From Streptococcus dysgalactiae subsp. dysgalactiae (lineage in GTDB: Bacteria; Bacillota; Bacilli; Lactobacillales; Streptococcaceae), in assembly GCF_900459225.1 (NCBI RefSeq), contig NZ_UHFH01000003.1, forward strand, positions 1,270,501-1,334,500: a stretch of 64,000 bases of DNA, read 5' to 3'. Shown here piece after piece: positions 53,345 through 63,400 of the stretch. Both the position numbers and the translations under genes were made by a program. Numbering within the stretch: position 1 is the stretch's first letter; each line of letters begins with the position of its first letter. The notes beneath the pieces were generated by a model. The model did no database searches, was not told the DNA's origin, and was given only the letters and a program-made list of their open reading frames with translations.

Positions 53345-54235
53345 TTATCCTTGCTCAAGGAAATGTTTGACCTTGTCATAGACGACTTTTGGGTAATCAG
53401 AGGCAGTTATCGTCTCAAAATGGACAGACATTCGATTACGGAACCAGGTTAATTGGCGCTTAGCAAAGCGTCTGGTGTTTTGTTTTAACTGATCACTAGC
53501 TTCTGCCAAAGTCATTTCACCTGCAAAATAGGGGAATAATTCCTTATAACCTATGCCACGAATAGCCTGAACAGTCGGGTAATGCTCATATAACCATTTT
53601 GCTTCTTTCAACAAGCCGTTTTCAAGCATACGATCCACGCGCTGATTGATACGGTCATAGATCACTTGACGGTCATCATTCAAGCCGATAATAAGCGGCT
53701 CATAAGCCGTCTCGGCATTCTCTAATTTATCAGCAAACTGAGCCAATTCAAGGGCTCGAATCGCCCGCCTGCGATTCACCTGCTCAATAGTAATATTATT
53801 GACTTGCAAGCGTTCATACAAGTCTTGGTCGGATAATTGCTCTAACTCATTCCGATAGGCTTTTACAGCCTCTTGGTCTACTGTTCCTCCTAAGTGGTAA
53901 CCTTCTAGTAAACTTTGAAGGTAGAGACCAGTTCCCCCCACAATAATCGGTAATTTCCCACGACTAACAATGTCTGAAATAGCTTTTTGGGCATCTTGAA
54001 CAAAATCGTAAGCCGAATAAGACTCAGTCACCTCACGAATATCAATTAAGTGATGAACTGCTGCTGCTTGCTCTACCGCGGTAGCTTTGGCGGTACCAAT
54101 ATCCAATTGTCGGTAGACCTGTTGACTATCTCCTGAAATAATCTCACCATTAAACTCCTGAGCTAAGGCAATCCCAAGTGCTGTTTTTCCCACTGCTGTC
54201 GGACCAACAATCACAACTACTTTTATTTTTGTCAT
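53345..54235 (-). CDS. miaA: tRNA dimethylallyltransferase
   Basis: The 296-residue enzyme adds isopentenyl groups to A37 of tRNA. It starts with the P-loop [18 protein letters not shown] and has [20 protein letters not shown], a family signature. It ends the operon-like cluster with hflX. AAGGAAATG precedes the start. Intact and of normal length. Confidence 0.96.
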   Translation of the reverse strand: MTKIKVVVIVGPTAVGKTALGIALAQEFNGEIISGDSQQVYRQLDIGTAKATAVEQAAAVHHLIDIREVTESYSAYDFVQDAQKAISDIVSRGKLPIIVGGTGLYLQSLLEGYHLGGTVDQEAVKAYRNELEQLSDQDLYERLQVNNITIEQVNRRRAIRALELAQFADKLENAETAYEPLIIGLNDDRQVIYDRINQRVDRMLENGLLKEAKWLYEHYPTVQAIRGIGYKELFPYFAGEMTLAEASDQLKQNTRRFAKRQLTWFRNRMSVHFETITASDYPKVVYDKVKHFLEQG

Positions 54236-54367
54236 TTCCTTGTCTTTCTATTAGAAAAGCGTCCAAAAAACGCCTTTTACTTGAAAAATAGCTTATTTTT
54301 CGCTACCATATATTATAACATAAGATTAAGGACCACTGAGGTCCTTCACTAGAAATGGAGAATAATC

Positions 54368-54544
54368 ATGGTTAAGAAATATCAATTTGTTAAGGGTCTT
54401 GTGACTGGTGTTTTAGCAACTGCTGCTACCGTTGCTGGTGCTGTCTTTGCTGTTAAAAAAACAATTATTGATCCTGAAGAAGAAAAAGCGGCTTTTGTTG
54501 AAGAAAACCGCAAAAAAGCAGCGCGTCGTCGTGTTGCTCGTTAA
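54368..54544 (+). CDS. DUF3042 family small membrane protein
   Basis: The 58-residue protein begins MVKKYQFVKGLVTGVLATAA with TGGAG seven bases before the ATG. One membrane helix lies at about 10-30, followed by a charged helix (PEEEKAAFVEENRKKAARRR). The sequence pattern matches the DUF3042 family of lactobacilli and streptococci. Function unknown. It diverges from miaA and is closed by a terminator. Confidence 0.85.
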   Translation: MVKKYQFVKGLVTGVLATAATVAGAVFAVKKTIIDPEEEKAAFVEENRKKAARRRVAR

Positions 54545-54562
54545 TCAGATTGACAATAATCA

Positions 54563-54600
54563 AAAAAAGCTAGCCTATCACTGTGCTAGCCTTTTTCTTT
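54563..54600 (+). terminator. Terminator after the DUF3042 gene
   Basis: AAGCTAGC and GCTAGCCTT form a stem followed by TTTTTCTTT. Confidence 0.8.
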
Positions 54601-54649
54601 ATCTTAATGAGTTTTTAAGAAATAACTTACATATGTTACAGTACTTCTG

Positions 54650-55567
54650 TCATCTATTTTTCTTGCAGCCAAATAGGAAGTTCAAGTAAGCTCCGTAAAC
54701 ATAACTGACTAAGGCTGTTGCCAACAAGACTTCAGCAAACAAGAGCCCTTGCCATAACCAACCAATCCATCCTAAAAAAGTTAAAGCCATTTTCAAAGAA
54801 GTAGCGCTAATCACAAAAGGAAAGGTAAAAGCGGAAAAGCCGGGATTAAAGGGACGATTGAGTAAACGAGGCAGTTGCAAAACCACAAAAGCATATAATA
54901 CCTGTGAACTGATGAGAAGAAAGAGAATCATTCCTTCTTGCGGCTTGGAAAAGGCTACTAAGTAAGAAGCTGACAGCAAGGACAAAGGAGCACAGAACGT
55001 TGAAATATTGGGCATTGCCGCTTCAGCCAGACCAATTTTATAAGCCTTTGTTGCCATAAAGGGTAAAAGCACACCTGTTAAAGACAGGCATACCCAAAAA
55101 ACCACTTGTCCTAACAGAAACTGCTTGCTAGCAGGAGCCGTCAGTGCTGCCATAGCAATTCCTACAAAGAGAACTGACCATGACGGAAAGACATTATCCC
55201 ACGAAAAAGGGAAAACAAACCGATACTGATAATAGACAATCAGAATAAAATTTCCTAAAAAGAATAACCACCAAGCCAGATAACCTAACCACTCCCCACC
55301 CGTTGCCTTTAGATAGAGAGATGCCAACAACATTCCTGTCATAAAAAACGTTGGAAAAACAGAAGCAATTAGAGGTTGTCGTAACTGCATTTTCGTCTCG
55401 TGAGGGTTTCTGACCATACCGACCAGCAAGATCCCATAGATAAATAGGGAGGCTGAGAGGCCTAGATAACCAAATAGGGGGAAATAGGTTGCCAAGAGAT
55501 TGCCTAAGGAAAGGGTTCCTAATGCCAATCCCGACATTACTAAAGGAGGATTCTTCCAAGGTGTCAT
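54650..55567 (-). CDS. TDT family transporter (tellurite-resistance/dicarboxylate type)
   Basis: The 305-residue protein has about ten membrane helices and begins MTPWKNPPLVMSGLALGTLS, the TDT/SLAC1-like family pattern (PPLVMSGLALG). Such proteins export small anions or tellurite-related compounds. The exact substrate is unknown. It is a single gene and ends converging with the DUF3042 gene. AAAGGAC precedes the start. Confidence 0.88.
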   Translation of the reverse strand: MTPWKNPPLVMSGLALGTLSLGNLLATYFPLFGYLGLSASLFIYGILLVGMVRNPHETKMQLRQPLIASVFPTFFMTGMLLASLYLKATGGEWLGYLAWWLFFLGNFILIVYYQYRFVFPFSWDNVFPSWSVLFVGIAMAALTAPASKQFLLGQVVFWVCLSLTGVLLPFMATKAYKIGLAEAAMPNISTFCAPLSLLSASYLVAFSKPQEGMILFLLISSQVLYAFVVLQLPRLLNRPFNPGFSAFTFPFVISATSLKMALTFLGWIGWLWQGLLFAEVLLATALVSYVYGAYLNFLFGCKKNR

Positions 55568-55707
55568 AATAGTCCTTTTCTTGTCTATTAATAAGTCTTT
55601 ATGAGTAGCCTCATCTTGTCTATTTTAACATATCAGAGTTACTTTTAACATCCAAAATCTACAAATGCTCCACTATCTCAGAGAGGGTTTTCAGTGTTAA
55701 AGACTAC

Positions 55708-55738
55708 AAAAAGGAGTAAGAAACCAATTCCTACTCCT
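55708..55738 (-). terminator. Terminator after the GST gene
   Basis: AGGAGTAGGAA pairs with TTCTTACTCCT with one mismatch, followed by TTTTTG on the minus strand. Confidence 0.75.
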
Positions 55739-55749
55739 ATATCGTTTTA

Positions 55750-56358
55750 TTAGTGAGCCGCAGCAGTCACTTTCTTAACAGCTGCATCCTCTATCATTTT
55801 TGCCATAAAAGCAGCTAAATGTGGGTAATTTTCATATGATTTAGGTGTTTTTTGCGACCATAAAGCCATGACATAAGCATAAGCATCTGCAATAGTTCTC
55901 TGATCGTGATAAACATGCCGACTATCTCCAATAAGACCATCTAAATGCGTCATAGCAATATCAATCCGCTTGTAAGAAGCTTGTTTGACTTCTTCAAGCG
56001 CTTGATTCTCTTGAGAAATAGTGTAGCGATGAGGGCTAAACATTGGCCAAAAAGCAGGGTGAAATTCACCTGTTAAGAAGTCCATGATTTCGTTGAATCG
56101 ACTTTCTGCCAAAAGATTGTCTTGGGGAATGAGCTGAGCTCTAGAAGCTTGTTTCGCTATAAAGGTCAAGATGGTACCTGCCTGTGTGATAATTTGACCA
56201 TCTTCAATCTGTAAAGCTGGCACCATCCCAAAAGGATTGATGTTAAGGTATTCTTCAGAACCTAGTTTTACCTTCTCTACCTCGTAATCCAATTGTGCCC
56301 ATTCCATAGCTATCCAACAGGCTAAGGCACAAGTTCCAGGAGCATAATAAAGTTTCAT
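55750..56358 (-). CDS. Glutathione S-transferase family protein
   Basis: The 202-residue protein has an N-terminal thioredoxin-like domain (MKLYYAPGTCALACWIAMEW, then INPFGMVPALQIEDGQIITQ) and a helical C-terminal domain (AYAYVMALWSQKTPKSYENY). The family conjugates or reduces compounds through glutathione. Streptococci of this group import glutathione or make little, so its physiological thiol is unclear. Stand-alone gene with its own terminator. Confidence 0.87.
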   Translation of the reverse strand: MKLYYAPGTCALACWIAMEWAQLDYEVEKVKLGSEEYLNINPFGMVPALQIEDGQIITQAGTILTFIAKQASRAQLIPQDNLLAESRFNEIMDFLTGEFHPAFWPMFSPHRYTISQENQALEEVKQASYKRIDIAMTHLDGLIGDSRHVYHDQRTIADAYAYVMALWSQKTPKSYENYPHLAAFMAKMIEDAAVKKVTAAAH

Positions 56359-56437
56359 CGCAACTTTCTCACTAATTAGTATTAAATTAAGTATAACACT
56401 TTTTTAAAAACCTTTTCAGGGATGAAGTATCCTTGTC

Positions 56438-57067
56438 TCATGTTTTTCTTTCTAATAGGCACTTATTTTGAGACTGGTTCAGCAGAAACTCACAATTCTT
56501 TTGAAAAGGTTCTAAGTAGAGTTGGTATTGACGTCTTCGGTGTTGACGGCTCTGTATGACAAAATGAGCTTGGCGTCCACGTTCACTAGTATCTCGTTGC
56601 AAACGCCTCTGCAATTCGGTCTCATTATCTGTATAGCAAAAAATAGAAAGATCAAACAATTCTTTTTCCAAGAAAGTAGATGACATCCCCTCAACAATCA
56701 ACAGTTTACCCTGCCCTGAAATGATTTGACTAGGTGACCATGACGTATCAATCGTCAACAAATCCATTCCTTTTCGAAACATGAGGATATCTCTTTTGAG
56801 ACTGGCTAACTCATGCCTAGCAGGATGGCAGGCAGTCATCTGATAACAGCCTTCTACACCTTTTAAATCATAGGTCACTTGAACACCTGAACTGTTACTT
56901 ATAATATAGGCATCTGTTTCCAATAAATATGTGCTGTCTTTTGGTAAAACTTGATACAATCGTTTGGCTAAGGTCGTTTTCCCAGATGCCCCATGCCCAC
57001 AAATACGAATAACTGTTTTCTCTTGCTCCTCAATACTATCCAAAATTGCTTGAATAACTCTTTCCAT
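56438..57067 (-). CDS. Uridine kinase-like P-loop protein
   Basis: ATG 57065-57067 (MERVIQAILDSIEEQEK) follows GAGGTGG and gives 209 residues. An upstream start would lack a site. It has a Walker A motif, ICGHGASGKTTLAKRLY, and a catalytic LLETDAYI. LLIVEGMSSTF resembles uridine kinase. The lid region is basic (DTSERGRQAHFV). Annotators often call these uridine kinase, but substrate identity is uncertain. It stands alone between GST and trhO. Confidence 0.75.
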   Translation of the reverse strand: MERVIQAILDSIEEQEKTVIRICGHGASGKTTLAKRLYQVLPKDSTYLLETDAYIISNSSGVQVTYDLKGVEGCYQMTACHPARHELASLKRDILMFRKGMDLLTIDTSWSPSQIISGQGKLLIVEGMSSTFLEKELFDLSIFCYTDNETELQRRLQRDTSERGRQAHFVIQSRQHRRRQYQLYLEPFQKNCEFLLNQSQNKCLLERKT

Positions 57068-57142
57068 ATGCCACCTCTTCTCTATTGTTGATAGCATTAG
57101 TATAACAAAAAACAAACCAGTTTCCTGATTTGCTTTGAGATA

Positions 57143-58129
57143 TTAGGCACCTACAAATTCTGGTAAGGTTTCGCCAATTGCTTCAAGACGAGCTGCCCAT
57201 TCTTGACGGCTCAAGCCATTTTCTGCCACATAACGGTTACGGTCATGGGCACGACATTCTGGTGAACACCCACGCACATATTTGTCTTCGTTTTCTTCAG
57301 AAGTGAAGATTTGTTTGTTACAGAATGGATTGGCACAATTAACGTAACGTTCACATGGTGTGCCATCGAAATGGTCACGTCCGATTACGGTTGGATCAAC
57401 ATGGTTGATTGGAACTGAAATACGTTCATCAAAGACATACATTGCTCCATCCCAGAGTTCCCCTTGAACTTCAGGGTCTTTACCATAGGTTGCAATACCG
57501 CCATGAAGCTGACCAACATCTTTAAAGCCTTCACGAACCATCCAACCAGAGAATTTCTCACAGCGAACACCACCCGTACAGTAAACAACAACACGTTTTT
57601 CCATAAACTTGTCCTTGTTGTCTCGCACCCATTGTGGCAATTCACGGAAGTTACGAATATCTGGTCGAATAGCACCGCGGAAATGACCAAGGTCGTATTC
57701 ATAGTCATTACGCGTATCTAAAACCACTGTATCTTCATCAAGCAGTGCTTCTTTAAATTCCTTGGGTGATAGGTAAGCACCTGTTGTTTCAAGCGGGTTA
57801 ATGTCGTTATCAAAGTCATTATCTTCCAAACCAAGATGAACAATTTCTTTTTTGTAACGGACAAACATTTTCTTGAAAGCTTGCTCATCTTCTTCGTCCA
57901 TTTTGAACCAAAGATCTGCAAAGCGCTCATCGCTATGCACCCAATCCATGTATTTTTGAGTTGTTTCATAGTCACCTGAAACCGTACCATTGATGCCTTC
58001 GTCCGCAATCAAGATACGACCTTTAAGACCAATTGACTTACAAAAAGCCAGATGCTCAGCAGCATAGGCTTTAGCATTTTCAATAGGGACATATTTATAG
58101 TAGAGTAAAACTCGAATCTTATCTGACAT
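57143..58129 (-). CDS. trhO: tRNA uridine(34) hydroxylase, rhodanese-fold
   Basis: The 328-residue TrhO (YceA family) enzyme makes 5-hydroxyuridine in tRNA. It has an N-terminal acylphosphatase-like part ([20 protein letters not shown]), a rhodanese domain with active Cys in [17 protein letters not shown], and a C-terminal Cys-rich zinc module ([21 protein letters not shown]). All features are intact. GAAGGAG precedes the ATG. Confidence 0.93.
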   Translation of the reverse strand: MSDKIRVLLYYKYVPIENAKAYAAEHLAFCKSIGLKGRILIADEGINGTVSGDYETTQKYMDWVHSDERFADLWFKMDEEDEQAFKKMFVRYKKEIVHLGLEDNDFDNDINPLETTGAYLSPKEFKEALLDEDTVVLDTRNDYEYDLGHFRGAIRPDIRNFRELPQWVRDNKDKFMEKRVVVYCTGGVRCEKFSGWMVREGFKDVGQLHGGIATYGKDPEVQGELWDGAMYVFDERISVPINHVDPTVIGRDHFDGTPCERYVNCANPFCNKQIFTSEENEDKYVRGCSPECRAHDRNRYVAENGLSRQEWAARLEAIGETLPEFVGA

Positions 58130-58218
58130 GTGTTCTCCTTCGTCATCATTTCAATTATTCTCCATTATAACTTGTCAAAAAAGGTCTAAGCAAACCATTT
58201 GCTTGTCTCTTTTGTCAC

Positions 58219-58244
58219 AAAAAACTTAACTATCTAAGTTTTTT
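58219..58244. terminator. AT-rich hairpin between trhO and the small plus-strand gene
   Basis: AAAAAACTTA pairs with TAAGTTTTTT around a six-base loop. It lies upstream of both divergent genes, so it may be a relic terminator rather than act on either. Confidence 0.5.
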
Positions 58245-58324
58245 CATCCCGTCATGAAGGTTAAACAAATGATTAGAAGCTTTCAATGTAAAGTGCTAAG
58301 ATAGGAGCATGGAGGTTATGAGCA

Positions 58325-58627
58325 ATGACTTACGAACTTTGTTTAGAATATGGAACTTATCCACTGTCTCTTGTGGATGCTACTTTAGGAGAGGATCAAA
58401 ATCCACCAGAATTTATCCAAGATGATCAGGTGCTTCTTAATAAACTTGACATCATGAATCAGCTTTTTCATGACTTATTTGCAACCATTGAGTCGCAATT
58501 TCACTACATTGGCTTTAGCATGCCGGAAAAGAGAGCTCAGATTCGAGAACTCTACGATGAAGTGGTTACTATTTTGGAAACGAAGTACAAGGATTATCCT
58601 ATCGTTATTGAAAAATTCCTCCTCTAA
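58325..58627 (+). CDS. Conserved hypothetical cytosolic protein
   Basis: The 100-residue acidic protein (MTYELCLEYGTYPLSLVDA) has ATGGAGGT before its ATG with nine-base spacing. The C-terminal part is helical (RAQIRELYDEVVTILETKY). No domain is recognised. The terminator behind it shows that it is a single gene. A broad role cannot be inferred. Confidence 0.7.
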   Translation: MTYELCLEYGTYPLSLVDATLGEDQNPPEFIQDDQVLLNKLDIMNQLFHDLFATIESQFHYIGFSMPEKRAQIRELYDEVVTILETKYKDYPIVIEKFLL

Positions 58628-58641
58628 TCCTGATAAAAAAC

Positions 58642-58673
58642 AAAAAGCTAGAAACTTCTGTTTCTAGCTTTTT
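58642..58673. terminator. Bidirectional terminator between the small gene and FMN reductase gene
   Basis: AAAAAGCTAGAAA pairs with TTTCTAGCTTTTT in both directions. Confidence 0.85.
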
Positions 58674-58692
58674 GAGTAATATCAAGCGCCGC

Positions 58693-59247
58693 TTAAGATT
58701 CAAATCGCTTTGCAAAATCAAGAAAAGCTTGTACTGAATCTGTTAAAAATTGCGCAGCAGTGGAATCTATGAAGTTCCCCTGTGCATTCACAATGGTATG
58801 AATGTGTGCTAAATAAATTTCTGGTTGTGGCATGACAGGAACATTTAAAAAGACCAAACTCTGTCTCAAATGATGGTTTGCACCAAATCCTGCCAAACTC
58901 CCATTAGATTGTGAAATAATCATTGCAGGTTTACCGCTAAAAGCTACCTGTTGATAGGGTCTGGAACCAATTTCGATGGCATTTTTCAAAGCTGCTGGTA
59001 TGGTGCGATTGTATTCTGGTGTGATAAATAAAAGGGCATCTTGTTCTTTAATAGCCTGTCTAAAGCGTTCGTAAGAATCAGGTCTACGTCCTTCTTTATC
59101 AATATCTGGGTTAAACAATGGAAGATTTTCGATACGGATGAAGGATACCTCAACACTTTCAGGAAAAAGCGGCAACATTGCCTTAGCCAAAGATTTAGAA
59201 GATGACTTCTCTTTGATACTTCCTAAAATAATACCTAATTTCCTCAT
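58693..59247 (-). CDS. NADPH-dependent FMN reductase family flavoprotein
   Basis: The 184-residue flavodoxin-like protein starts with LGIILGSIKEKSSSKSLAKA, a phosphate-binding loop for FMN. It has LLFITPEYNRTIPAALKNAI, the signature of this family. It probably reduces quinones or azo compounds in the cytosol, but the substrate is unknown. AAGGAGG precedes the start. The gene ends at a bidirectional terminator. Confidence 0.9.
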   Translation of the reverse strand: MRKLGIILGSIKEKSSSKSLAKAMLPLFPESVEVSFIRIENLPLFNPDIDKEGRRPDSYERFRQAIKEQDALLFITPEYNRTIPAALKNAIEIGSRPYQQVAFSGKPAMIISQSNGSLAGFGANHHLRQSLVFLNVPVMPQPEIYLAHIHTIVNAQGNFIDSTAAQFLTDSVQAFLDFAKRFES

Positions 59248-59456
59248 TATTACCTCCTTCTCATGTTTTGTGTTGTTATTAAGGATACTTTATTATCATA
59301 CCGCTTCTTAGCGATAATTAGTAATATTTTTTTCGAATGCATATTTTCGATTCAAGTATAGTTTAAAACTATACCTTAAATGCTATTACTCTAAAAACCT
59401 TCAAAAGTCTCTTAACCACGTTTGCTAATCACCTATTTCTCCTTTTAAAGACACCA

Positions 59457-59482
59457 AAAAAAGCGGAAAATCCGCTTTTTAG
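59457..59482 (-). terminator. Terminator of the malQ-glgP operon
   Basis: AAAAAGCGGA/TCCGCTTTTT with a three- to four-base loop and a T run on the minus strand, nine bases after the phosphorylase stop. Confidence 0.88.
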
Positions 59483-59490
59483 GTAGGTGT

Positions 59491-61755
59491 TTAGTTTGAA
59501 TGCCAGATATCTTCGTTGTACTGTTCAATGGTGCGGTCAGATGAGAAGAATCCAGCTTTGGCAATGTTGTGAACCACTTTTGTCATCCACAAATCTTGGG
59601 CTTCGTAGTCTGCCAACATTTTTTCTTTAACTTCAATGTACTCTTCAAGGTCAATCAAGGTCATGAACCAGTCTTTTGAAATCAATTCTTTATAAAGACG
59701 GTCAAGACGTTCTTCATTACCAAATGCTAGTAATTCTGGACTGATAATAAAGTTCACTGCTGCTTTAATAGCAGGGTGGTTATCATAGTAATCTTTTGCT
59801 ACATAAGAAGCAGTTGCATAAAGGTTGATGATGGTGTCAGAATCTTTACCAAAGGTGTAGATATTCTCCATGCCTGCAAGCTCAGCGATCTCTACGTTAG
59901 CACCGTCCATTGTACCAAGTGTTAAAGCACCGTTAAGCATGAATTTCATATTACCAGTCCCAGAAGCTTCTTTAGATGCTAGTGAAATTTGTTCAGAAAT
60001 ATCGGTTGCAGGAATCAAGTGCTCTGCTACTGTCACATTGTAATTTTCAACAAGATGCACATTAAGGTATGGGCTTACTTCAGGGTCATTGTTAATCAAT
60101 TCAGACAAGCAAAGGATTAAGTGAATGATGTCTTGAGCAATGATGTAAGCAGGCGCTGCTTTACCACCAAAAATAACAGTGATTTTACGTTTTGGAAGGT
60201 TGCCTTTTTTAATTTCCAAATATTTGTGAATCACATAAAGAGCATTCATCTGTTGACGTTTGTACTCGTGGAAACGTTTGATTTGGGTATCAATAATAGA
60301 ATGTTCATCAAGCTCAATGCCTTTATTGTCTTTAAGGTAACGTTTAAGGGCTAATTTGTTGTTGAATTTGATTTCAGCCAATTTAGCATGAACAGCTTTA
60401 TCATCTGCAAAGGCCATCAATTTTTCTAATTTTGTTGCGTCAGTCAAGTACTCATCGCCAATAAGTTCTTTAATATAATCAGCCAAGTCTTGGTTAGCAA
60501 ATTCTAGCCAACGACGGAAAGTAATCCCGTTAGTTTTATTGTTGAATTTTTCTGGGTAAAGGTCATAGAAAGCTTTTAATTCACTGTTTTTCAAGATTTC
60601 TGTATGCAGCGCAGCTACCCCATTGACACTTGTTGCAAAATGAATATCCATATGGGCCATGTGCACACGACCAGTTTCATCAATAATTTGAACAGCTGGG
60701 TCAGACACTTCTGAACGAACAAGAGCATCCAATTTTTCAATGATGGTTACCAAGTGTGGCACTACTTCGTTTAAGTAATCTGTTGGCCATTTTTCAAGCG
60801 CTTCCGCAAGGATAGTGTGGTTAGTGTAACCAACCATGTCCTTCACAACAGATACCGCTTCATCAAAGTCAAAGCCATGTTTTTCTGTCAACAGACGAAT
60901 CAATTCAGGAATAACCATTGATGGATGCGTGTCATTGATTTGCACGTAAGCGTAGTCTGCAAGATCATGAAGGTTAGAGCCACGTTCAATAGCTTCGTCA
61001 ATCAACAGTTGAGCTGCATTTGACACCATAAAGTACTGTTGGTAAATACGAAGCAATTCTCCGTTTTTATCAGAGTCATCTGGGTAAAGGAACAAGGTTA
61101 AGTTTTTAGCAATTTCAGTTTTATCAAATGAAATACCGTCTTTGATTAATCCGTAATCAACGCCCTCGATATCAAACAAGTTAAGGTAGTTTTTAGTGTC
61201 GCGTTTGTAACCCAAAACATCAATACGATCAAGACGAGATTTCAAGGTGAAGTTCTTAAAAGGCACATCGTAAGAAATGTCTGTTGGAACCAACCATGAG
61301 TCATCTTCAATCCAGAAGTTTGGCTCTGCTTCTTGTTCATTGTGTTTGAAAACTTGTTTGAACAACCCACAATGATAATTCAAGCCAACCCCTTCACCAT
61401 TAATACCAAGAGATGAAATAGAGTCAATGAAACATGAAGCAAGACGTCCTAAACCACCATTACCTAGTGATGGTTCTAATTCAACATCTTCGACTTCTGC
61501 GATAGATTTGCCAGCAGCTGCCAATTCTTCTTTGATGTCTTTGTAAATTCCTAGGTTAATCAGGTTGTTTGATAGTAATTTACCAATCAAAAACTCTGCC
61601 GAAATATAGTAAACTTTGCGTTTGACAGAATTTTTAGCCTTGTGGCTAGCTTCTTCTTTGACAAAGTTTAATAATGATAGATAAATCTCTTCATTGCTGG
61701 CCTGCGTAAGCGATTTTCCTAATTTAGTTTCAGCATATTCTGTAAAGCGTGTCAT
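59491..61755 (-). CDS. glgP: Maltodextrin/glycogen phosphorylase
   Basis: The 754-residue enzyme releases glucose-1-phosphate from alpha-1,4-glucans. It has the N-terminal [12 protein letters not shown] stretch, [15 protein letters not shown], and the PLP-binding [15 protein letters not shown] with its Lys. Length fits bacterial maltodextrin phosphorylases (malP). It is the second gene after malQ (spacing 30 bp), and the pair degrades maltodextrins in the cytosol. Confidence 0.95.
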   Translation of the reverse strand: MTRFTEYAETKLGKSLTQASNEEIYLSLLNFVKEEASHKAKNSVKRKVYYISAEFLIGKLLSNNLINLGIYKDIKEELAAAGKSIAEVEDVELEPSLGNGGLGRLASCFIDSISSLGINGEGVGLNYHCGLFKQVFKHNEQEAEPNFWIEDDSWLVPTDISYDVPFKNFTLKSRLDRIDVLGYKRDTKNYLNLFDIEGVDYGLIKDGISFDKTEIAKNLTLFLYPDDSDKNGELLRIYQQYFMVSNAAQLLIDEAIERGSNLHDLADYAYVQINDTHPSMVIPELIRLLTEKHGFDFDEAVSVVKDMVGYTNHTILAEALEKWPTDYLNEVVPHLVTIIEKLDALVRSEVSDPAVQIIDETGRVHMAHMDIHFATSVNGVAALHTEILKNSELKAFYDLYPEKFNNKTNGITFRRWLEFANQDLADYIKELIGDEYLTDATKLEKLMAFADDKAVHAKLAEIKFNNKLALKRYLKDNKGIELDEHSIIDTQIKRFHEYKRQQMNALYVIHKYLEIKKGNLPKRKITVIFGGKAAPAYIIAQDIIHLILCLSELINNDPEVSPYLNVHLVENYNVTVAEHLIPATDISEQISLASKEASGTGNMKFMLNGALTLGTMDGANVEIAELAGMENIYTFGKDSDTIINLYATASYVAKDYYDNHPAIKAAVNFIISPELLAFGNEERLDRLYKELISKDWFMTLIDLEEYIEVKEKMLADYEAQDLWMTKVVHNIAKAGFFSSDRTIEQYNEDIWHSN

Positions 61756-61785
61756 GTCTTCCTCTTTTCTATTGTTCTCTTATCA

Positions 61786-63282
61786 TTAGTGATTGACGCG
61801 ATCGTATAATTCTGTCAAATGTATCAAGTAGGCTTTGTGCTCTTCAGTGATATCTCCTTCAAGCATCCGCCATTGCCAATTACCACCCACGGTATTTGGC
61901 ATGTTCATGCGGCTATCTGCCCCCTTATCAAGCAAGTCTTGCATGCACAAGATAGCCGTATCACTAACTGTTGCGAAAATCGTGCGCAACATGGCTTGTG
62001 TAATACTTTCATCTGCACCTTTGTGGAGGTAGTCGTTCACAAAAGCAACTTGTTCTTCCGTAAGGTTTGCATACCAACCATTAACCACTTCGTTATCATG
62101 CGTACCAGTATAAACCACACAGTTACGATCATAATGATGGGGTAAATCACTGCTTTGACTAGTAATGTCAAAAAGGCCAAATTCTAAAATCTTCATTCCT
62201 GGAAAGGCTGTTGAGGCTAATAGCTGCTCTGCCTTTTCATCAATATAACCAAGATTTTCTGCGATGATAGGCAGTTCTCCTAAAGCCTCACGAACTGCAG
62301 CAAACAAAGCAAGTCCCGGAGCTGATTCCCAATGTCCATTTCGAGCAGTTGTGTCGCCACCAGGAATTTCCCAGAAATCTGAAAAGCCTTTAAAGTGGTC
62401 AATTCTCAAATAGTCATATAATTTGAAACTTTCTTGAATACGGTAAATCCACCAAGCAAAGTTGGATGCTTCATGGGCTGCCCAATTGTAAATCGGATTG
62501 CCCCAAAGTTGACCATCTTCACTAAAGCCATCTGCAGGAACTCCAGCGATAAAGAGTGGGTTTTTATCCTCATCCACTTTAAACAAGTCTGGCATTGTCC
62601 AAACTTCCACACTATCTGCAGAAACATAGATTGGCATATCACCAATAATCTCAATACCGTTATCATTGGCATATGCTTTTAAGGCCAACCATTGTTGGTA
62701 GAAGAAATATTGACAAACTTTATGGTAGTGAACGCTTTCAGCAAGTAACTCACGGTAATGATATAAGGCTGCTTCTTCGCGTTTTACAATTGCTCTGTCA
62801 TCCCATTCTTGTAGGGCCTTATTTTGAAAGTGTTCTTTCAATGACATGAACTCGGCAAAGTCACCCAACCAGCTCGCTTCTGCTTCAAAAGCTGCCAATT
62901 CTTTGACGCCTTCTTTAGTTGCAAGAAAGGCTTGGACCGCTTTTTCTAATAAGGGACGTCTTGCTTGAAAAATTTGAGCATAGTCAACCACCTCAGGGTC
63001 AGAACCAAAATCAACGCCAACGAGATCAGCTTCCTGCAAGTAGCCGTCTGCAACAAGTAATTCAAGATCGATAAAATGAGTATTACCTGCAATGGCTGAA
63101 AATGATTGATAAGGTGAATCACCATAACTTGTTGTTGTTAAAGGTAGGATCTGCCAATAAGTTTGTTTGGTTTCTTTTAGGAAATCAACAAAGTCAAAAG
63201 CTGCCTTCCCGAAAGTTCCAATTCCGGTCTTACCAGGAAGGGAACTAATATGCATTAAGATACCGCTTGCACGTTTATTCAT
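61786..63282 (-). CDS. malQ: 4-alpha-glucanotransferase (amylomaltase)
   Basis: The 498-residue GH77 enzyme disproportionates maltodextrins. It begins NKRASGILMHISSLPGKTGI, with SSLPG diagnostic of the family. GDMPIYVSADSVEVW, LRIDHFKGF with the catalytic Asp, and IAENLGYI with the acid/base Glu are present. GAGGAGAAAAAATG provides the site, and the ATG at 63282 is the second of two closely spaced. It heads malQ-glgP under a MalR-controlled promoter. Confidence 0.95.
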   Translation of the reverse strand: MNKRASGILMHISSLPGKTGIGTFGKAAFDFVDFLKETKQTYWQILPLTTTSYGDSPYQSFSAIAGNTHFIDLELLVADGYLQEADLVGVDFGSDPEVVDYAQIFQARRPLLEKAVQAFLATKEGVKELAAFEAEASWLGDFAEFMSLKEHFQNKALQEWDDRAIVKREEAALYHYRELLAESVHYHKVCQYFFYQQWLALKAYANDNGIEIIGDMPIYVSADSVEVWTMPDLFKVDEDKNPLFIAGVPADGFSEDGQLWGNPIYNWAAHEASNFAWWIYRIQESFKLYDYLRIDHFKGFSDFWEIPGGDTTARNGHWESAPGLALFAAVREALGELPIIAENLGYIDEKAEQLLASTAFPGMKILEFGLFDITSQSSDLPHHYDRNCVVYTGTHDNEVVNGWYANLTEEQVAFVNDYLHKGADESITQAMLRTIFATVSDTAILCMQDLLDKGADSRMNMPNTVGGNWQWRMLEGDITEEHKAYLIHLTELYDRVNH

Positions 63283-63318
63283 TCATTTTTTCTCCTCATG
63301 AAATCTAGTTATGATGAA

Positions 63319-63347
63319 ATTATAACGCAACCGTTTGCGTAAGTCAA
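63319..63347 (-). promoter_or_regulatory. malQ promoter with a MalR operator in its spacer
   Basis: TTGACT (63342-63347) and TATAAT (63319-63324) are 17 bases apart on the minus strand. The spacer is almost wholly the dyad ACGCAAACGGTTGCGT (63325-63340), a LacI/MalR-type operator. Repressor binding would block RNA polymerase directly. Confidence 0.88.
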
Positions 63348-63356
63348 CCTCTTTCG

Positions 63357-63388
63357 TAAAAAAGTAGCATTTCTAAGAAATGCTACTG
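63357..63388 (-). terminator. Terminator of malR
   Basis: AGTAGCATTTC/GAAATGCTACT with a three-base loop is followed by TTTTTT on the minus strand, 13 bases after the malR stop. Confidence 0.87.
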
Positions 63389-63400
63389 GTCGTTTATACC

